Shown: positions 10,264 through 18,978, counted from the stretch's first letter. The stretch is 64,000 bases of DNA from Rhizobium sp. SEMIA4064 (GCF_003025035.1 NZ_PYJN01000016.1:248001-312000), one strand, 5' to 3'. Numbers and translations: made by a program. The notes: generated from the letters alone by a model not told the origin.

Positions 10264-10974
10264 ATGGAGCGCATGTCTGACGAAGAAATCATTCTCTCGG
10301 AACTCTCGGACGAGGAACTTGTGCAGCAGATGCACGACGACCTCTATGACGGACTGAAGGAGGAAATCGAGGAAGCGACAAATATCCTCCTCGAACGCGG
10401 CTGGGCACCTTATGACGTCCTGACCCAGGCGCTTGTCGAAGGCATGCGTATCGTCGGTATCGACTTCCGCGACGGCATTCTCTTCGTTCCCGAAGTGCTG
10501 CTTTCCGCCAATGCCATGAAGGCTGGCATGTTTATCCTGCGGCCGTTGCTGGCGCAGACCGGTGCTCCGAAGCTCGGCAAGATGGTGATCGGCACCGTCA
10601 AGGGCGACATTCACGACATCGGCAAGAACCTCGTCGGCATGATGATGGAAGGCGCCGGCTTCGATGTCGTCGACCTTGGCATCAACAACCCGGTCGAAAA
10701 CTATCTCGACGCCATCGAGCGCGAACAGCCGGATATTCTCGGCATGTCGGCGCTGCTGACGACCACCATGCCGTACATGAAGGTCGTTATCGACACGCTC
10801 AAGGAAAAGGGCATGCGGGATGATTATGTCGTCCTCGTCGGCGGTGCGCCGTTGAACGAAGAGTTCGGCAAAGCGGTCGGTGCTGATGCCTACTGCCGTG
10901 ACGCGGCCGTGGCGGTCGAAACCGCCAAGGACTTCATGAAGCGCAAGCACAACAGCCACGCTGCCAGCGCCTGA
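10264..10974 (+). CDS. Corrinoid (B12-binding) methyl-carrier protein
   Basis: A 236-residue protein with the two usual domains of MtgC/MttC-type carriers: an N-terminal helical cap (to about residue 95, with PEVLLSANAMKAG) and a C-terminal Rossmann B12-binding domain with GDIHDIGKNLV, whose His (about residue 117) would coordinate cobalt from below, then DLGINNP, MSALLTTTMPYMK and VVLVGGAPLN. It carries the methyl group between MttB and the pterin methyltransferase. The first 35 residues are strikingly acidic (14 Asp/Glu, one Lys). An alternative start, ATG at 10273, removes three residues and has GGAG very near. A GC-rich hairpin without T-run follows (10994-11018). Confidence 0.93.
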   Translation: MERMSDEEIILSELSDEELVQQMHDDLYDGLKEEIEEATNILLERGWAPYDVLTQALVEGMRIVGIDFRDGILFVPEVLLSANAMKAGMFILRPLLAQTGAPKLGKMVIGTVKGDIHDIGKNLVGMMMEGAGFDVVDLGINNPVENYLDAIEREQPDILGMSALLTTTMPYMKVVIDTLKEKGMRDDYVVLVGGAPLNEEFGKAVGADAYCRDAAVAVETAKDFMKRKHNSHAASA

Positions 10975-11037
10975 TCGCGACGAATGCCAAGGCGGCGGCA
11001 TCCATTAGGGTTGCCGCCGGCCGATCGGCACCCCAAA

Positions 11038-11199
11038 TCAGTTGACGACGGCCCTCTTTACGCTGTGACCGGCGCTCTCGGTTGCGTTGACGGCATTGGC
11101 GGTGTCCCTGCCCACGCCGCGAATTGTGTTGGCACATGAAGCGAGTACCATAAGGACTGCACAGGCGGCGGCGATTTTGGTGAGTGTCGGTGCTGTCAT
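11038..11199 (-). CDS. Entericidin A/B-family small lipoprotein
   Basis: A 53-residue protein with a lysine-containing start, a hydrophobic stretch and the lipobox LASC, giving a mature peptide from Cys that ends in GRDTANAVNATESAGHSVKRAV. This is the entericidin EcnA/EcnB pattern (PF08085): small outer-membrane-anchored lipoproteins linked to stress and envelope, described as an antidote/toxin pair in E. coli. The long frame upstream to 11388 is ignored; AAGGG precedes the ATG at 11199. It lies antisense between the corrinoid-protein gene and the DUF1638 gene, with only 18 bases to the latter's start. Confidence 0.8.
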   Translation of the reverse strand: MTAPTLTKIAAACAVLMVLASCANTIRGVGRDTANAVNATESAGHSVKRAVVN

Positions 11200-11217
11200 G
11201 ATCGGAGCCCTTTCGGA

Positions 11218-11856
11218 ATGGATATTGATCGGCAAGAGGCGGAGACAAACACGCCGCCCAATGAACGCACAATCGCGCAAAAAGTTCATGTGATCGCGTG
11301 CGGTGCAATCGCGCGCGAAATACTCGCGATCGCCAGAATCAATAACCTCGATCATATCGACCTGCACTGTCTTCCCGCGATCTACCATTCCTATCCACAG
11401 AAGATTGCCCCTGCCCTCAAAGAGGCGATTGCGGATGCCCGCTCACGCGGCTTCGAGAAGATTTTCATCGGCTATGCCGATTGCGGCACCGGCGGCGATA
11501 TCGACAAAATCTGCGAAAAAGAAGGCATCGAACGCCTTTCCGGCCCGCACTGCTATTCCTTCTTCAGCGGCAACGAAGCCTTTTCCACTCGCGAGGATGA
11601 CATTACCTCGTTTTTCCTCACCGATTTCCTGGCGCGTCAGTTCGAATCCTTCGTCATCGTGCCGCTCGGCCTCGACCGGCATCCAGAGCTGAAGGAAATG
11701 TATTTCGGCAATTACCGCAAGGTCGTCTATCTCTCGCAGGAAGAGGATTCGGCACTGCAGGAAAAGGCAAAAGCGGCAGCGACCTATCTCGGCCTCGACT
11801 ACGAATATCGCTTCACCGGCTATGGCGATCTCGCCCGCGAATTGAAGGCTGTCTGA
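11218..11856 (+). CDS. DUF1638 protein of corrinoid methyltransferase loci
   Basis: A 212-residue protein matching DUF1638 (PF07796): VHVIACGAIAREI at the start of the domain, LPAIYHSYPQKI, FIGYADCGTGGDID, SGPHCYSFFSGNEAF and LGLDRHPELKEMYFGNY. Conserved Cys/His pairs (ACGA, ADCGTG, GPHCY) suggest metal or cofactor binding. The family often occurs beside corrinoid methyltransferases in bacteria and archaea but has no proven function; a role in maturation or reactivation of the corrinoid protein is inference. GGAG lies about 10 bases before the ATG. It leads a run of plus-strand genes to 17357. The 229 bases after it contain no gene. Confidence 0.82.
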   Translation: MDIDRQEAETNTPPNERTIAQKVHVIACGAIAREILAIARINNLDHIDLHCLPAIYHSYPQKIAPALKEAIADARSRGFEKIFIGYADCGTGGDIDKICEKEGIERLSGPHCYSFFSGNEAFSTREDDITSFFLTDFLARQFESFVIVPLGLDRHPELKEMYFGNYRKVVYLSQEEDSALQEKAKAAATYLGLDYEYRFTGYGDLARELKAV

Positions 11857-12085
11857 TTACGACATTGCCCAACGCCGCCCCACTTGCGGTTGCCGCCGGA
11901 CCCGGCCATGTTGAAAGCCCCGAATCCCAGCGAAAAACAAGACGATGTCACTTAGAGGTGACCAGAAGTGTCGGTTATGCGCAGATGGTTTCGACATCGC
12001 GTCGTTTTTTGGCATGGGCCGCGTCGTCGCAAGCGCAGTCCCCAGATCGGCGGACGTGCATTCTTGTTCAAAGAGGAGAATTTGC

Positions 12086-12388
12086 ATGGCAGATCGCATT
12101 GTCGTCTACTGGCGGGACATTCCTGCCCAGATCATCATCAAGAAAGGACGGCAATCGGCCAAGCGTGAATTGTCGCTGCGCTTCACGGAAGCGATCGACA
12201 TGTGCGCCATGCGCACCGGCGCTGCCGAGACTGACGACTACTTGGCCGAATGGCGCAAGGCCGATCCCGTGCCAGTCTCCGACGATCTTGAAGCAGAGGC
12301 CGACAAGGCCGCCAGCGAACTCGAAGCCGCCTATGATCGCGAGCGCCTGGTAGCGTTGGTGAAGGCCGGAGGACGTGACAATGGCTGA
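12086..12388 (+). CDS. Small conserved protein, PF13769-like ('virulence factor')
   Basis: A 100-residue soluble protein beginning MADRIVVYWRDIPAQIIIKKG and containing RELSLRFTEAIDMCAMRTG and DDYLAEWRKADP. It resembles a small family annotated 'virulence factor', a name with little experimental basis. The ATG at 12086 follows AGAGGAGAA by 5 bases; the frame open from 11945 is not used. Its stop overlaps the next start by 8 bases, so it is translationally coupled to the MTHFR_C gene. Position inside the folate/corrinoid operon suggests an accessory role in methyl transfer; nothing in the sequence shows a catalytic site. Confidence 0.72.
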   Translation: MADRIVVYWRDIPAQIIIKKGRQSAKRELSLRFTEAIDMCAMRTGAAETDDYLAEWRKADPVPVSDDLEAEADKAASELEAAYDRERLVALVKAGGRDNG

Positions 12389-12959
12389 TACCGTCCAGAA
12401 ACCAGGCAACGCCGCGGCGGGTGCGAAGGCAGCCACCGGCGCCTATACGCCATCGGGTGTTTCGCCGAACCGCCGCGCTCGTCGCAAATACACTGTCCGT
12501 CTCTGGGCCGTGCGTCATTCGCGTTTCCTCGAGTGGTTCTATCACCGCTTCGCCGACGCCTTCCTCCTGCTGCATCCGCTCTGGAAGTCCATCGGCTATG
12601 CGCGCGTCGAACGGCCGATCACCTTCGTCGAGCGCAACGTGAAGGGCTTTCTCTTCGATTGCCGCATGTGCGGCCAGTGCGCCTTATCGTCGACCGGCAT
12701 GTCCTGTCCGATGAACTGTCCGAAGCAGTTGCGCAACGGCCCTTGCGGCGGCGTGCGCGCCAATGGCAATTGCGAAGTCGAGCCCGATATGCCTTGCGTT
12801 TGGGTGCAGGCCTGGAACGGCTCGCGCAATATGAACGGGGGCGATGCGATCTTGAATGTGCAGAAGCCGGTAAACCAGTCGCTGCGGGAAACATCCTCGT
12901 GGCTGCGCGTGACCGCTGAAGCTGCGGCAGCGCGCGAAGCGAAGAAGAAGGAAGCCTGA
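12381..12959 (+). CDS. Methylenetetrahydrofolate reductase C-terminal-domain protein (MTHFR_C)
   Basis: A 192-residue protein with the MTHFR_C cysteine-rich domain (PF12225) at about residues 85-150: DCRMCGQCALSSTGMSCP, then MNCPKQLRNGPCGG and a later Cys in CVWVQAW. In acetogens the equivalent MetV is a zinc protein that partners MetF and connects it to redox carriers. It probably forms a heteromer with the MTHFR encoded 4 bases downstream, driving oxidation of methyl-H4folate. Start: ATG at 12381 with GGAGGA 7 bases upstream, preferred over GTG at 12375. The C terminus is Ala/Lys-rich (AAAREAKKKEA). Confidence 0.85.
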   Translation: MADTVQKPGNAAAGAKAATGAYTPSGVSPNRRARRKYTVRLWAVRHSRFLEWFYHRFADAFLLLHPLWKSIGYARVERPITFVERNVKGFLFDCRMCGQCALSSTGMSCPMNCPKQLRNGPCGGVRANGNCEVEPDMPCVWVQAWNGSRNMNGGDAILNVQKPVNQSLRETSSWLRVTAEAAAAREAKKKEA

Positions 12960-12963
12960 TCGA

Positions 12964-14070
12964 ATGGCGCATATTGATGAAAACCCGCTTGGCGCGCATC
13001 TGCCGCTCGATCCCCTGCCGGGCCACTCGTCGCTTGGGCGGCTTGAGCGTGTGCTGCGCCGCGGCGAGTTCGCCGTCACGGCCGAGCTGAACCCGCCCGA
13101 CAGCGCCAATGCGGAAGATGTCTACGAGCGCGCCTCCATTTTCGATGGCTGGGTGGACGGCATCAACGCCGTCGATGCCTCCGGCGCCAATTGCCATATG
13201 TCCTCGGTCGGCATCTGCGCGCTGCTGACGCGCATGGGCTATGCCCCGATCATGCAGATCGCCTGCCGCGACAAGAACCGCATCGCCATCCAGGGCGACG
13301 TGCTGGGCGCTGCTGCCATGGGCGTCTGCAACATCATGTGCCTGACCGGTGACGGCGTGCAGGCCGGCGACCAGCCGGGCGCCAAGCCGGTTTTCGATCT
13401 CGACTGCATGTCGCTGCTCGAAACCGTTCGCATGATGCGCGACAACGCCAAGTTCCTCTCCGGCCGCAAGTTGACGTCACCGCCGAAAGTCTTTCTTGGC
13501 GCTGCCATCAACCCCTTTGCGCCGCCCTACGACTTCAGGCCCTATCGCCTGGCGAAGAAGATCGAAGCCGGCGCGCAGTTCGTTCAAAGCCAATATTGCT
13601 ACGACGTGCCGATGTTCCGCGACTACATGAAAAAGGTCCGCGATCTCGGCCTGCATGAGAAGTGCTTCGTCATGGTCGGTGTCGGACCGCTGGCTTCCGC
13701 CAAGACCGCTCGCTGGATGCGCTCGAACGTGCCGGGCGTGCATATTCCGGACGAGGTGATCAAGCGCATCGAAGGCGCTCAGGATCAGAAAAAGGAAGGC
13801 AAGCAGCTCTGCATCGACATCATCAACGAGGTGAAGGAGATCGAGGGCGTTTCCGGCATCCACGTCATGGCCTACCGCCAGGAAGAATATGTCGCCGAGA
13901 TGGTGCACGATTCGGGTGTCCTGAAAGGCCGCCAGCCCTGGAAGCACGAGGCGAGCCGCACCGACGCGCTCGTCGCCGAGCGGCTGGAGCATATCCGCGG
14001 CGGCATGGAGGAGAACCAGCAGCAAATGGCCGAAGCCGCCGCCCATCATCCGCCGCACCTGGCGCATTGA
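12964..14070 (+). CDS. Methylenetetrahydrofolate reductase (MetF-like)
   Basis: A 368-residue MTHFR family protein (TIM barrel, FAD). Recognisable segments: FAVTAELNPPDSAN near the start, GYAPIMQIACRDKNRIAIQGD, NIMCLTGDG, PPKVFLGAAINPF, AGAQFVQSQYCYDVP and MVGVGPLASAKTARWM. In this locus it most likely runs from 5-methyl-H4folate to 5,10-methylene-H4folate, taking in methyl groups removed from a methylated amine, rather than in the biosynthetic direction. The C terminus is His-rich (AAAHHPPHLAH). It follows the MTHFR_C gene by 4 bases. Cytoplasmic. A housekeeping metF elsewhere in the genome is expected but cannot be seen. Confidence 0.9.
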   Translation: MAHIDENPLGAHLPLDPLPGHSSLGRLERVLRRGEFAVTAELNPPDSANAEDVYERASIFDGWVDGINAVDASGANCHMSSVGICALLTRMGYAPIMQIACRDKNRIAIQGDVLGAAAMGVCNIMCLTGDGVQAGDQPGAKPVFDLDCMSLLETVRMMRDNAKFLSGRKLTSPPKVFLGAAINPFAPPYDFRPYRLAKKIEAGAQFVQSQYCYDVPMFRDYMKKVRDLGLHEKCFVMVGVGPLASAKTARWMRSNVPGVHIPDEVIKRIEGAQDQKKEGKQLCIDIINEVKEIEGVSGIHVMAYRQEEYVAEMVHDSGVLKGRQPWKHEASRTDALVAERLEHIRGGMEENQQQMAEAAAHHPPHLAH

Positions 14071-14174
14071 ACCAGAATGTTCTTAACAGGCCCGCGGGAA
14101 GCCGGCCTGACTTGTAACCGAATTCATCGCACGATAGACCACCTCTATCGGGCCAACTGACCAGAGGATCAGAC

Positions 14175-15143
14175 ATGACGCGCACCATCGTTGCTTCAGC
14201 CACTCGCGAAATCATCATTGGTTTCGACCAACCCTTTTGCGTGATCGGCGAACGCATCAACCCGACGGGGCGCAAGAAGCTGGCCGCCGAGATGATCGAA
14301 GGCAATTTCGAGACGGTCATCAAGGATGCGCTGGAACAGGTAGCCGCCGGCGCGACCATGCTCGACGTCAACGCCGGCGTCACCTCGGTCAATCCGAACG
14401 AGACCGAGCCGGGCCTGCTGGTGAAGACGCTGGAAATCGTCCAGGGCCTCGTCGACGTGCCGCTGTCGATCGACAGCTCGGTAACCGCCGCTATCGAGGC
14501 TGGCCTGAAGGTCGCCAAGGGTCGTCCGCTGGTCAATTCCGTGACCGGCGAAGAAGAGAAGCTCGAAGCCATCCTGCCGCTGGTGAAGAAATACGACGTA
14601 CCCGTGGTCGCCATCTCCAATGACGAGACCGGCATTTCCATGGACCCCGACGTACGTTTCGCCGTCGCCAAGAAGATCGTAGAGCGCGCGATGGACCACG
14701 GCATCAAGCCGCATGACATCGTCGTCGATCCGCTCGTCATGCCGATCGGCGCGCTGGGCGACGCCGGCCGTCAGGTCTTCGCGCTGCTGCACCGCCTGCG
14801 CAACGAGCTGAAGGTCAACACGACCTGCGGCCTCTCCAACATCTCCTTCGGCCTGCCGCATCGCCATGGCATCAATGCCGGCTTCATCCCGATGGTAATC
14901 GGCGCCGGCATGACCTCGGCGATCATGAACCCCTGCCGCCCGCAGGAAATGGAAGCCGTCCGCGCCGCCAACGTTCTGAACGGCACCGACGCTAACTGCA
15001 CCAACTGGATCATGACCTATCGCGACTACAAGCCGGCCGAGGGTGGCGCAGTAGCTGCCGCTGCCACGACAGCGCCGGCAGCCGGCGGCGGACGCCGTGG
15101 TGGACGCGCGGCCCGCACTGGAGCAGGCGCTTCGAGGGAGTAA
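14175..15143 (+). CDS. Methyltetrahydrofolate:corrinoid methyltransferase (pterin-binding)
   Basis: A 322-residue protein of the dihydropteroate-synthase-like pterin-binding family (PF00809), related to MtgA/AcsE/MetH-domain enzymes. It shows CVIGERINPTGRKKL, MLDVNAGVTSVNPNE, SIDSSVTAAIEAGLK, LVNSVTGEEEKLE, VAISNDETGIS and TTCGLSNISFGLPHR, typical of enzymes moving methyl between H4folate and cobalamin. It should accept the methyl group from the corrinoid protein. Residues from about 290 form a low-complexity Ala then Gly/Arg tail (GGGRRGGRAARTG) not needed for the barrel. AGAGGATC precedes the ATG. A palindromic repeat lies just downstream. Confidence 0.9.
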   Translation: MTRTIVASATREIIIGFDQPFCVIGERINPTGRKKLAAEMIEGNFETVIKDALEQVAAGATMLDVNAGVTSVNPNETEPGLLVKTLEIVQGLVDVPLSIDSSVTAAIEAGLKVAKGRPLVNSVTGEEEKLEAILPLVKKYDVPVVAISNDETGISMDPDVRFAVAKKIVERAMDHGIKPHDIVVDPLVMPIGALGDAGRQVFALLHRLRNELKVNTTCGLSNISFGLPHRHGINAGFIPMVIGAGMTSAIMNPCRPQEMEAVRAANVLNGTDANCTNWIMTYRDYKPAEGGAVAAAATTAPAAGGGRRGGRAARTGAGASRE

Positions 15144-15146
15144 AAC

Positions 15147-15290
15147 CCCTCATCCGTCTTTTCGCGATTTCGCTTCGCGCAAATCGCTCAAATCCACCTT
15201 CTCCCCGTTACACGGGGCGAAGGCGCTTCGCTACTCCGTCGTCCCCTCTCCCGTTCATGGGGAGAGGCTAGGGTGAGGGACAACCGGGGC
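15147..15290. repeat. Rhizobial palindromic intergenic element (RIME-like), copy 1
   Basis: The gap between the pterin methyltransferase and the RACo-like gene starts with CCCTCATCCG, holds imperfect palindromes around CTTCTCCCCGTTACACGGGG, and ends with CCTCTCCCGTTCATGGGGAG and GGGTGAGGG. Such arrays of CTTCTCCCC/GGGGAGAAG palindromes with CTCATCC ends are the mosaic repeats common between genes in Rhizobiaceae. A second copy is at 47890-48085. It may stabilise or attenuate the transcript inside the operon. Confidence 0.7.
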
Positions 15291-15323
15291 CTCCGTAGGG
15301 AAATTGTCCGAAAGCCGAGTCCA

Positions 15324-17357
15324 ATGACCAACTTAGACCCCCTCGTCCTCTTCATGCCCTCCGGCAAGCGCGGCCGTTTCGCGGTCGGCACACCGGTGCT
15401 GGAGGCGGCGCGACAGCTTGGCGTCTATGTCGAGAGCGTCTGCGGTGGTCGCGCGACATGCGGACGCTGCCAGGTGTCGGTGCAGGAAGGCAATTTCGCC
15501 AAGCACAAGATCGTCTCTGCCAATGATCACCTCTCGCCGATCGGGCCCAAGGAAAAGCGCTACGCCGAAGTCCGCGACTTGCCGGACGGACGTCGCCTCT
15601 CCTGTTCAGCCCTGATCCAGGGCGATCTGGTCATCGACGTGCCGCAGGATACGGTGATCAATGCGCAGGTGGTCCGCAAGGCCGCCGACGAGCGCGTCAT
15701 TGCCCGCGATACGGCCGTGCATATGTGCTACGTCGAGGTCGAAGAGCCGGATATGCACAAACCGTCAGGCGATCTCGACCGGCTGAAAGCCGCATTGGCC
15801 GCCGACTGGAAATACGACAATCTCGAAATCGATTTTCATATCATCCCGCAGGTACAATCGATCCTGCGCAAGGGCGAGTGGAAGGTTACGGCCGCGATCC
15901 ACAGGGATCGTGAGAGCGACCGTCCGCGCCTGATCGCACTTTATCCGGGCCTGAAGAATGAGGCCTACGGCATTGCCTGCGATATCGGCTCGACGACAAT
16001 TGCCATGCATCTCTCTTCGCTGCTGTCGGGCCGCACAGTGGCATCCGCGGGCGCATCCAACCCGCAGATCCGCTTCGGCGAAGACCTGATGAGCCGCGTC
16101 TCCTATGTGATGATGAATCCGGACGGCCGCGGTGCCATGACCAACGCCGTGCGCGAGGCGCTGAACGGGCTGATCGACAAGGTCTGCGCCGATGGCGGTG
16201 CATCGCGCCAGGACATTCTGGACGCCGTCTTCGTCGGCAATCCGATTATGCACCACCTTTTCCTCGGTATCGATCCGACCGAGCTCGGCGGCGCCCCCTT
16301 TGCGCTTGCCGTCTCTGGCGCGGTGCATCTGACAGCAGCCGAAATCGGCCTGCCGATGAATGCCGGCACGCGCGTCTACATGTTGCCCTGCATCGCCGGC
16401 CATGTCGGCGCCGATGCCGCCGCCGCGACGCTGGCCGAAGGGCCGCACCGGCAAGACGAAATGATGCTGCTGGTCGATATCGGCACCAACGCCGAAATCG
16501 TGCTCGGCAATAGCAATCGTGTCGTCGCAGCCTCCTCGCCGACCGGCCCGGCCTTCGAAGGCGCCGAGATTTCCAGCGGCCAGCGCGCCGCTCCCGGCGC
16601 CATCGAGCGCGTGCGCATCGATCCCGTCACCCTTGAGCCGCGCTACCGCGTCATCGGCATCGAACCATGGTCAGACGAACCCGGTTTTGCGGAAGCCGCC
16701 GCCACAGTCGGCGTCACCGGCATTTGCGGCTCGGCCATCATCGAGGTAGTCGCCGAGATGTTCCTGACCGGCATCATTTCCGAAGACGGCGTTGTCGACG
16801 GCAGCATGGCGGAACGCTCGCCACGCATCCTGCAAAACGGCCGTACCTTCTCCTATCTGCTGCGCGATGGCGAACCCCGCATTACGGTGACGCAGAATGA
16901 TATTCGCGCCATTCAGCTCGCCAAGGCCGCGCTTTATGCCGGCGTCAAGCTGCTGATGGACAAGCAGGGCATCACCCATGTCGACCGCATCGGCCTTGCC
17001 GGCGCCTTCGGCACCTTCATTGATCCGAAATATGCCATGGTGTTGGGTCTGATTCCGGACTGCGCCCTTGACAAGGTGAAGGCGGTCGGCAACGCCGCCG
17101 GCACCGGCGCTCGCATGGCCCTCCTCAACCGCGGCCACCGCCGCGAGATCGAGGAAACCGTCAGCAAAATCGAGAAGATAGAGACGGCGCTTGAATCAAA
17201 ATTTCAGGAGCATTTTGTCTACGCGATGGCGCTGCCAAACAAGGTCGATGCCTTCCCCGAACTGTCGAAAGTGGTGACGTTGCCGGAACGCAAGCAGCTT
17301 GCCGACGATGCCGCTGGCGAAGGCGGCGGCCGCAGACGTCGCCGCAGCCGCGAGTAA
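15324..17357 (+). CDS. RACo-like corrinoid activation ATPase (ASKHA, DUF4445)
   Basis: A 677-residue protein like RACo. A plant-type [2Fe-2S] ferredoxin domain lies at the N terminus (Cys40, 46, 49 and 94; pattern CGGRATCGRC...CSA), a linker follows, then an ASKHA/actin-type ATPase domain: IACDIGSTTIAMHL, DAVFVGNPIMHHLFLG, LVDIGTNAEIVLG, GPAFEGAEISSGQ and RIGLAGAFGTFIDP. Such proteins use ATP to re-reduce Co(II) to Co(I) after accidental oxidation, so one is expected in an aerobe. The start ATG 15324 begins the conserved protein; the frame open from 15273 runs through repeat DNA. The last 13 residues are a Gly/Arg tail (GEGGGRRRRRSRE). Confidence 0.9.
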   Translation: MTNLDPLVLFMPSGKRGRFAVGTPVLEAARQLGVYVESVCGGRATCGRCQVSVQEGNFAKHKIVSANDHLSPIGPKEKRYAEVRDLPDGRRLSCSALIQGDLVIDVPQDTVINAQVVRKAADERVIARDTAVHMCYVEVEEPDMHKPSGDLDRLKAALAADWKYDNLEIDFHIIPQVQSILRKGEWKVTAAIHRDRESDRPRLIALYPGLKNEAYGIACDIGSTTIAMHLSSLLSGRTVASAGASNPQIRFGEDLMSRVSYVMMNPDGRGAMTNAVREALNGLIDKVCADGGASRQDILDAVFVGNPIMHHLFLGIDPTELGGAPFALAVSGAVHLTAAEIGLPMNAGTRVYMLPCIAGHVGADAAAATLAEGPHRQDEMMLLVDIGTNAEIVLGNSNRVVAASSPTGPAFEGAEISSGQRAAPGAIERVRIDPVTLEPRYRVIGIEPWSDEPGFAEAAATVGVTGICGSAIIEVVAEMFLTGIISEDGVVDGSMAERSPRILQNGRTFSYLLRDGEPRITVTQNDIRAIQLAKAALYAGVKLLMDKQGITHVDRIGLAGAFGTFIDPKYAMVLGLIPDCALDKVKAVGNAAGTGARMALLNRGHRREIEETVSKIEKIETALESKFQEHFVYAMALPNKVDAFPELSKVVTLPERKQLADDAAGEGGGRRRRRSRE

Positions 17358-17366
17358 TAGGTGAAA

Positions 17367-17390
17367 GGCTGCGGCTCACGCAGCCATTTT
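17367..17390 (+). terminator. Hairpin after the RACo-like gene
   Basis: GGCTGCG (17367-17373) pairs with CGCAGCC (17379-17385) over a 5-base loop and is followed by ATTTT. It starts 9 bases after the stop codon and overlaps the last codons of the converging LysR gene. A probable, fairly weak terminator. Confidence 0.5.
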
Positions 17391-18275
17391 CCGCCCGATC
17401 TCTACGAACGCCTGCCGGATGCTATCGGCCACCGCCTTCATCGGTCCTGTCATCTGCGATGCCGTCAGCAAACGAATGTCGAAGGATGTGAGTTCCGGCA
17501 GCCCCTCATTCGGCCCAAGGATTTCCATATCCTCCGTGATGTAGGAACGTGGAAACGGCGCAACGGCCAGATCCGAGACGATAGCGGCGCGCTGCGCCAT
17601 CGTGTGGGCGCTGAGATAGGAAACGCGATAAGGCCGCTTCTGCCGCTCGAGCTGCGCCAGGGCCTCCGATCTCCAGATACAGCCATCTTCCCAAATCGAG
17701 ATCGGCAACGGATCGCGGCGATAGGCCGTACCGCACTTTGCGCCGGCCCAGACCAAGCGCTCGGTGTAGATCACCTCGCCCTCCGTCGGGAAAGGCCGCG
17801 TCGCGCAGTTGATCAGCGCCAGATCCAGCCGCTGCTCCTCGATACGCTTCTTCAATTGGAGGCTCATGTCGACTGTAACATCGACCATGATGCCCGGATA
17901 ACTCTCCGAAAAACTCCTCAGAATGCTCGGCAGCAGGCGCTCACCGATATCGTCGGGCGCGCCGAGCCGCACGACACCGCTGAGTTCGGGCATGATGAAG
18001 CGTGACACGGCCTCATTGGAAAGAGCCAGGATGTTGCGTGCATAGGAGAGCAGCATTTCGCCATGCTGCGTCAGGCTGACAGAGCGTGCATCGCGCAGGA
18101 ACAGCGTCACGCCAAGCTGCTCTTCCAGCTTCTTGATCTGCATTGAGACAGCGGACGGCGTGCGAAAAACCGCATCGGCAGCGGTCGAAAAATTGCCGGT
18201 TTCAGCGATGGCGACGAAGGTGCGCAGAACTTCATTGTCGAGCAGCGGTATGGGCCGGCGGAGCGGTACGGTCAT
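17376..18275 (-). CDS. LysR-family transcriptional regulator
   Basis: A 299-residue LysR protein: the N-terminal winged helix-turn-helix (VLRTFVAIAETGNFSTAADAV, then SAVSMQIKKLEEQLG) is followed by a substrate-binding domain from about residue 95 (GVVRLGAPDDIGERLLP...). The frame is open to 18692, but MTVPLRRPIPLLDNEVLRTF at 18275 is the normal family start. It converges on the corrinoid operon and is divergent from a small gene. It may regulate the neighbouring methyl-transfer genes, but LysR proteins most often control the divergent gene; its target is uncertain. Confidence 0.88.
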   Translation of the reverse strand: MTVPLRRPIPLLDNEVLRTFVAIAETGNFSTAADAVFRTPSAVSMQIKKLEEQLGVTLFLRDARSVSLTQHGEMLLSYARNILALSNEAVSRFIMPELSGVVRLGAPDDIGERLLPSILRSFSESYPGIMVDVTVDMSLQLKKRIEEQRLDLALINCATRPFPTEGEVIYTERLVWAGAKCGTAYRRDPLPISIWEDGCIWRSEALAQLERQKRPYRVSYLSAHTMAQRAAIVSDLAVAPFPRSYITEDMEILGPNEGLPELTSFDIRLLTASQMTGPMKAVADSIRQAFVEIGRKMAA

Positions 18276-18395
18276 AACGGCATCCTTCAATTTTTCTGAT
18301 TTTAAACACCATATCATTTCATTTGTCTGAATGTCAACGAAGCACCATATTAGGCCTAACGAAATTGATAGAGACGGCCGAAAGGAGCAAGAACC
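18276..18395. promoter_or_regulatory. Divergent promoter region with palindrome near the LysR gene
   Basis: This AT-rich 120-base region holds a perfect palindrome TTAGGCCTAA (18350-18359) and a repeated ACCATAT (about 18308-18314 and 18344-18350). These could be LysR sites, but the T-N11-A core cannot be assigned uniquely. Confidence 0.3.
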
Positions 18396-18641
18396 ATGAC
18401 TAGCACAGCACTTCGCGAGGCATCTCGCTTGTTCAACCTTATGCGCGCCCGAGACATTCAGCGCACGGCGCAACACACGCTCGATGAAATCGCAACGCAT
18501 TTCCCGGCGCATCTGATCGACGACGTCAACGCCCGCGGCCTGCCCCCGGATCGCGTGATCTCCGCCCTCGAACGGAAGCCTGCCAGCGCACGATCGTTCA
18601 AGAATGCTAATGGCATCTATAAGATCTATTCGTTTGATTGA
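18396..18641 (+). CDS. Small hypothetical protein
   Basis: An 81-residue soluble protein without recognised domain (MTSTALREASRLF... ending NGIYKIYSFD). It is supported by AAAGGAG 8 bases before the ATG and by its position as the divergent partner of the LysR gene, 74 bases ahead of a DUF1127 gene. It is basic and helical in the first half. No signal peptide or membrane segment. Function unknown. Confidence 0.6.
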   Translation: MTSTALREASRLFNLMRARDIQRTAQHTLDEIATHFPAHLIDDVNARGLPPDRVISALERKPASARSFKNANGIYKIYSFD

Positions 18642-18715
18642 TGGGCGAAGTACCCCCATATTAGCTCGTAAAGGTCGCGACCTTTCGGGCATCTGAAAAC
18701 CGAAGGAACCTTGAA

Positions 18716-18922
18716 ATGACGACGATCACCTATAGACATTCCGATAGGACGCGGAGCCCGCTTCCGTCGGCTGGCACTTTTGTGCAACTCATCACTCGGA
18801 TTACCGATCGCTGGCAGCAATGGCGCTCCGAGCGCGAGCTCGAATCTCTCCCGGACGACATGCGCAAGGACCTCGGCTGGCCGGCCGTCGACGAAGCCAA
18901 GAATTCCAGGGCCGGTCGATGA
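18716..18922 (+). CDS. DUF1127 small protein
   Basis: A 68-residue protein. Its C-terminal part (WQQWRSERELESLPDDMRKDLGWP) is the DUF1127/YjiS pattern, with a preceding helix FVQLITRITDRW. AAGGA lies about 8 bases before the ATG. Family knowledge: small Arg-rich DUF1127 proteins of Rhizobiaceae have been linked to RNA turnover and phosphate/carbon metabolism in Agrobacterium. Local context gives no more; a good terminator hairpin follows. Confidence 0.8.
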   Translation: MTTITYRHSDRTRSPLPSAGTFVQLITRITDRWQQWRSERELESLPDDMRKDLGWPAVDEAKNSRAGR

Positions 18923-18944
18923 TCGTGACATGCTGTAAATTCTG

Positions 18945-18978
18945 AAGGCGACACTCAACCAAACCGGGTGTCGCCTTT
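18945..18978 (+). terminator. Rho-independent terminator after the DUF1127 gene
   Basis: AAGGCGACAC (18945-18954) pairs perfectly with GTGTCGCCTT (18968-18977) and a short T-run ends the structure. It ends the small-gene transcript before the GlxA promoter region (18979-19224), in which I see no further feature. Confidence 0.75.
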
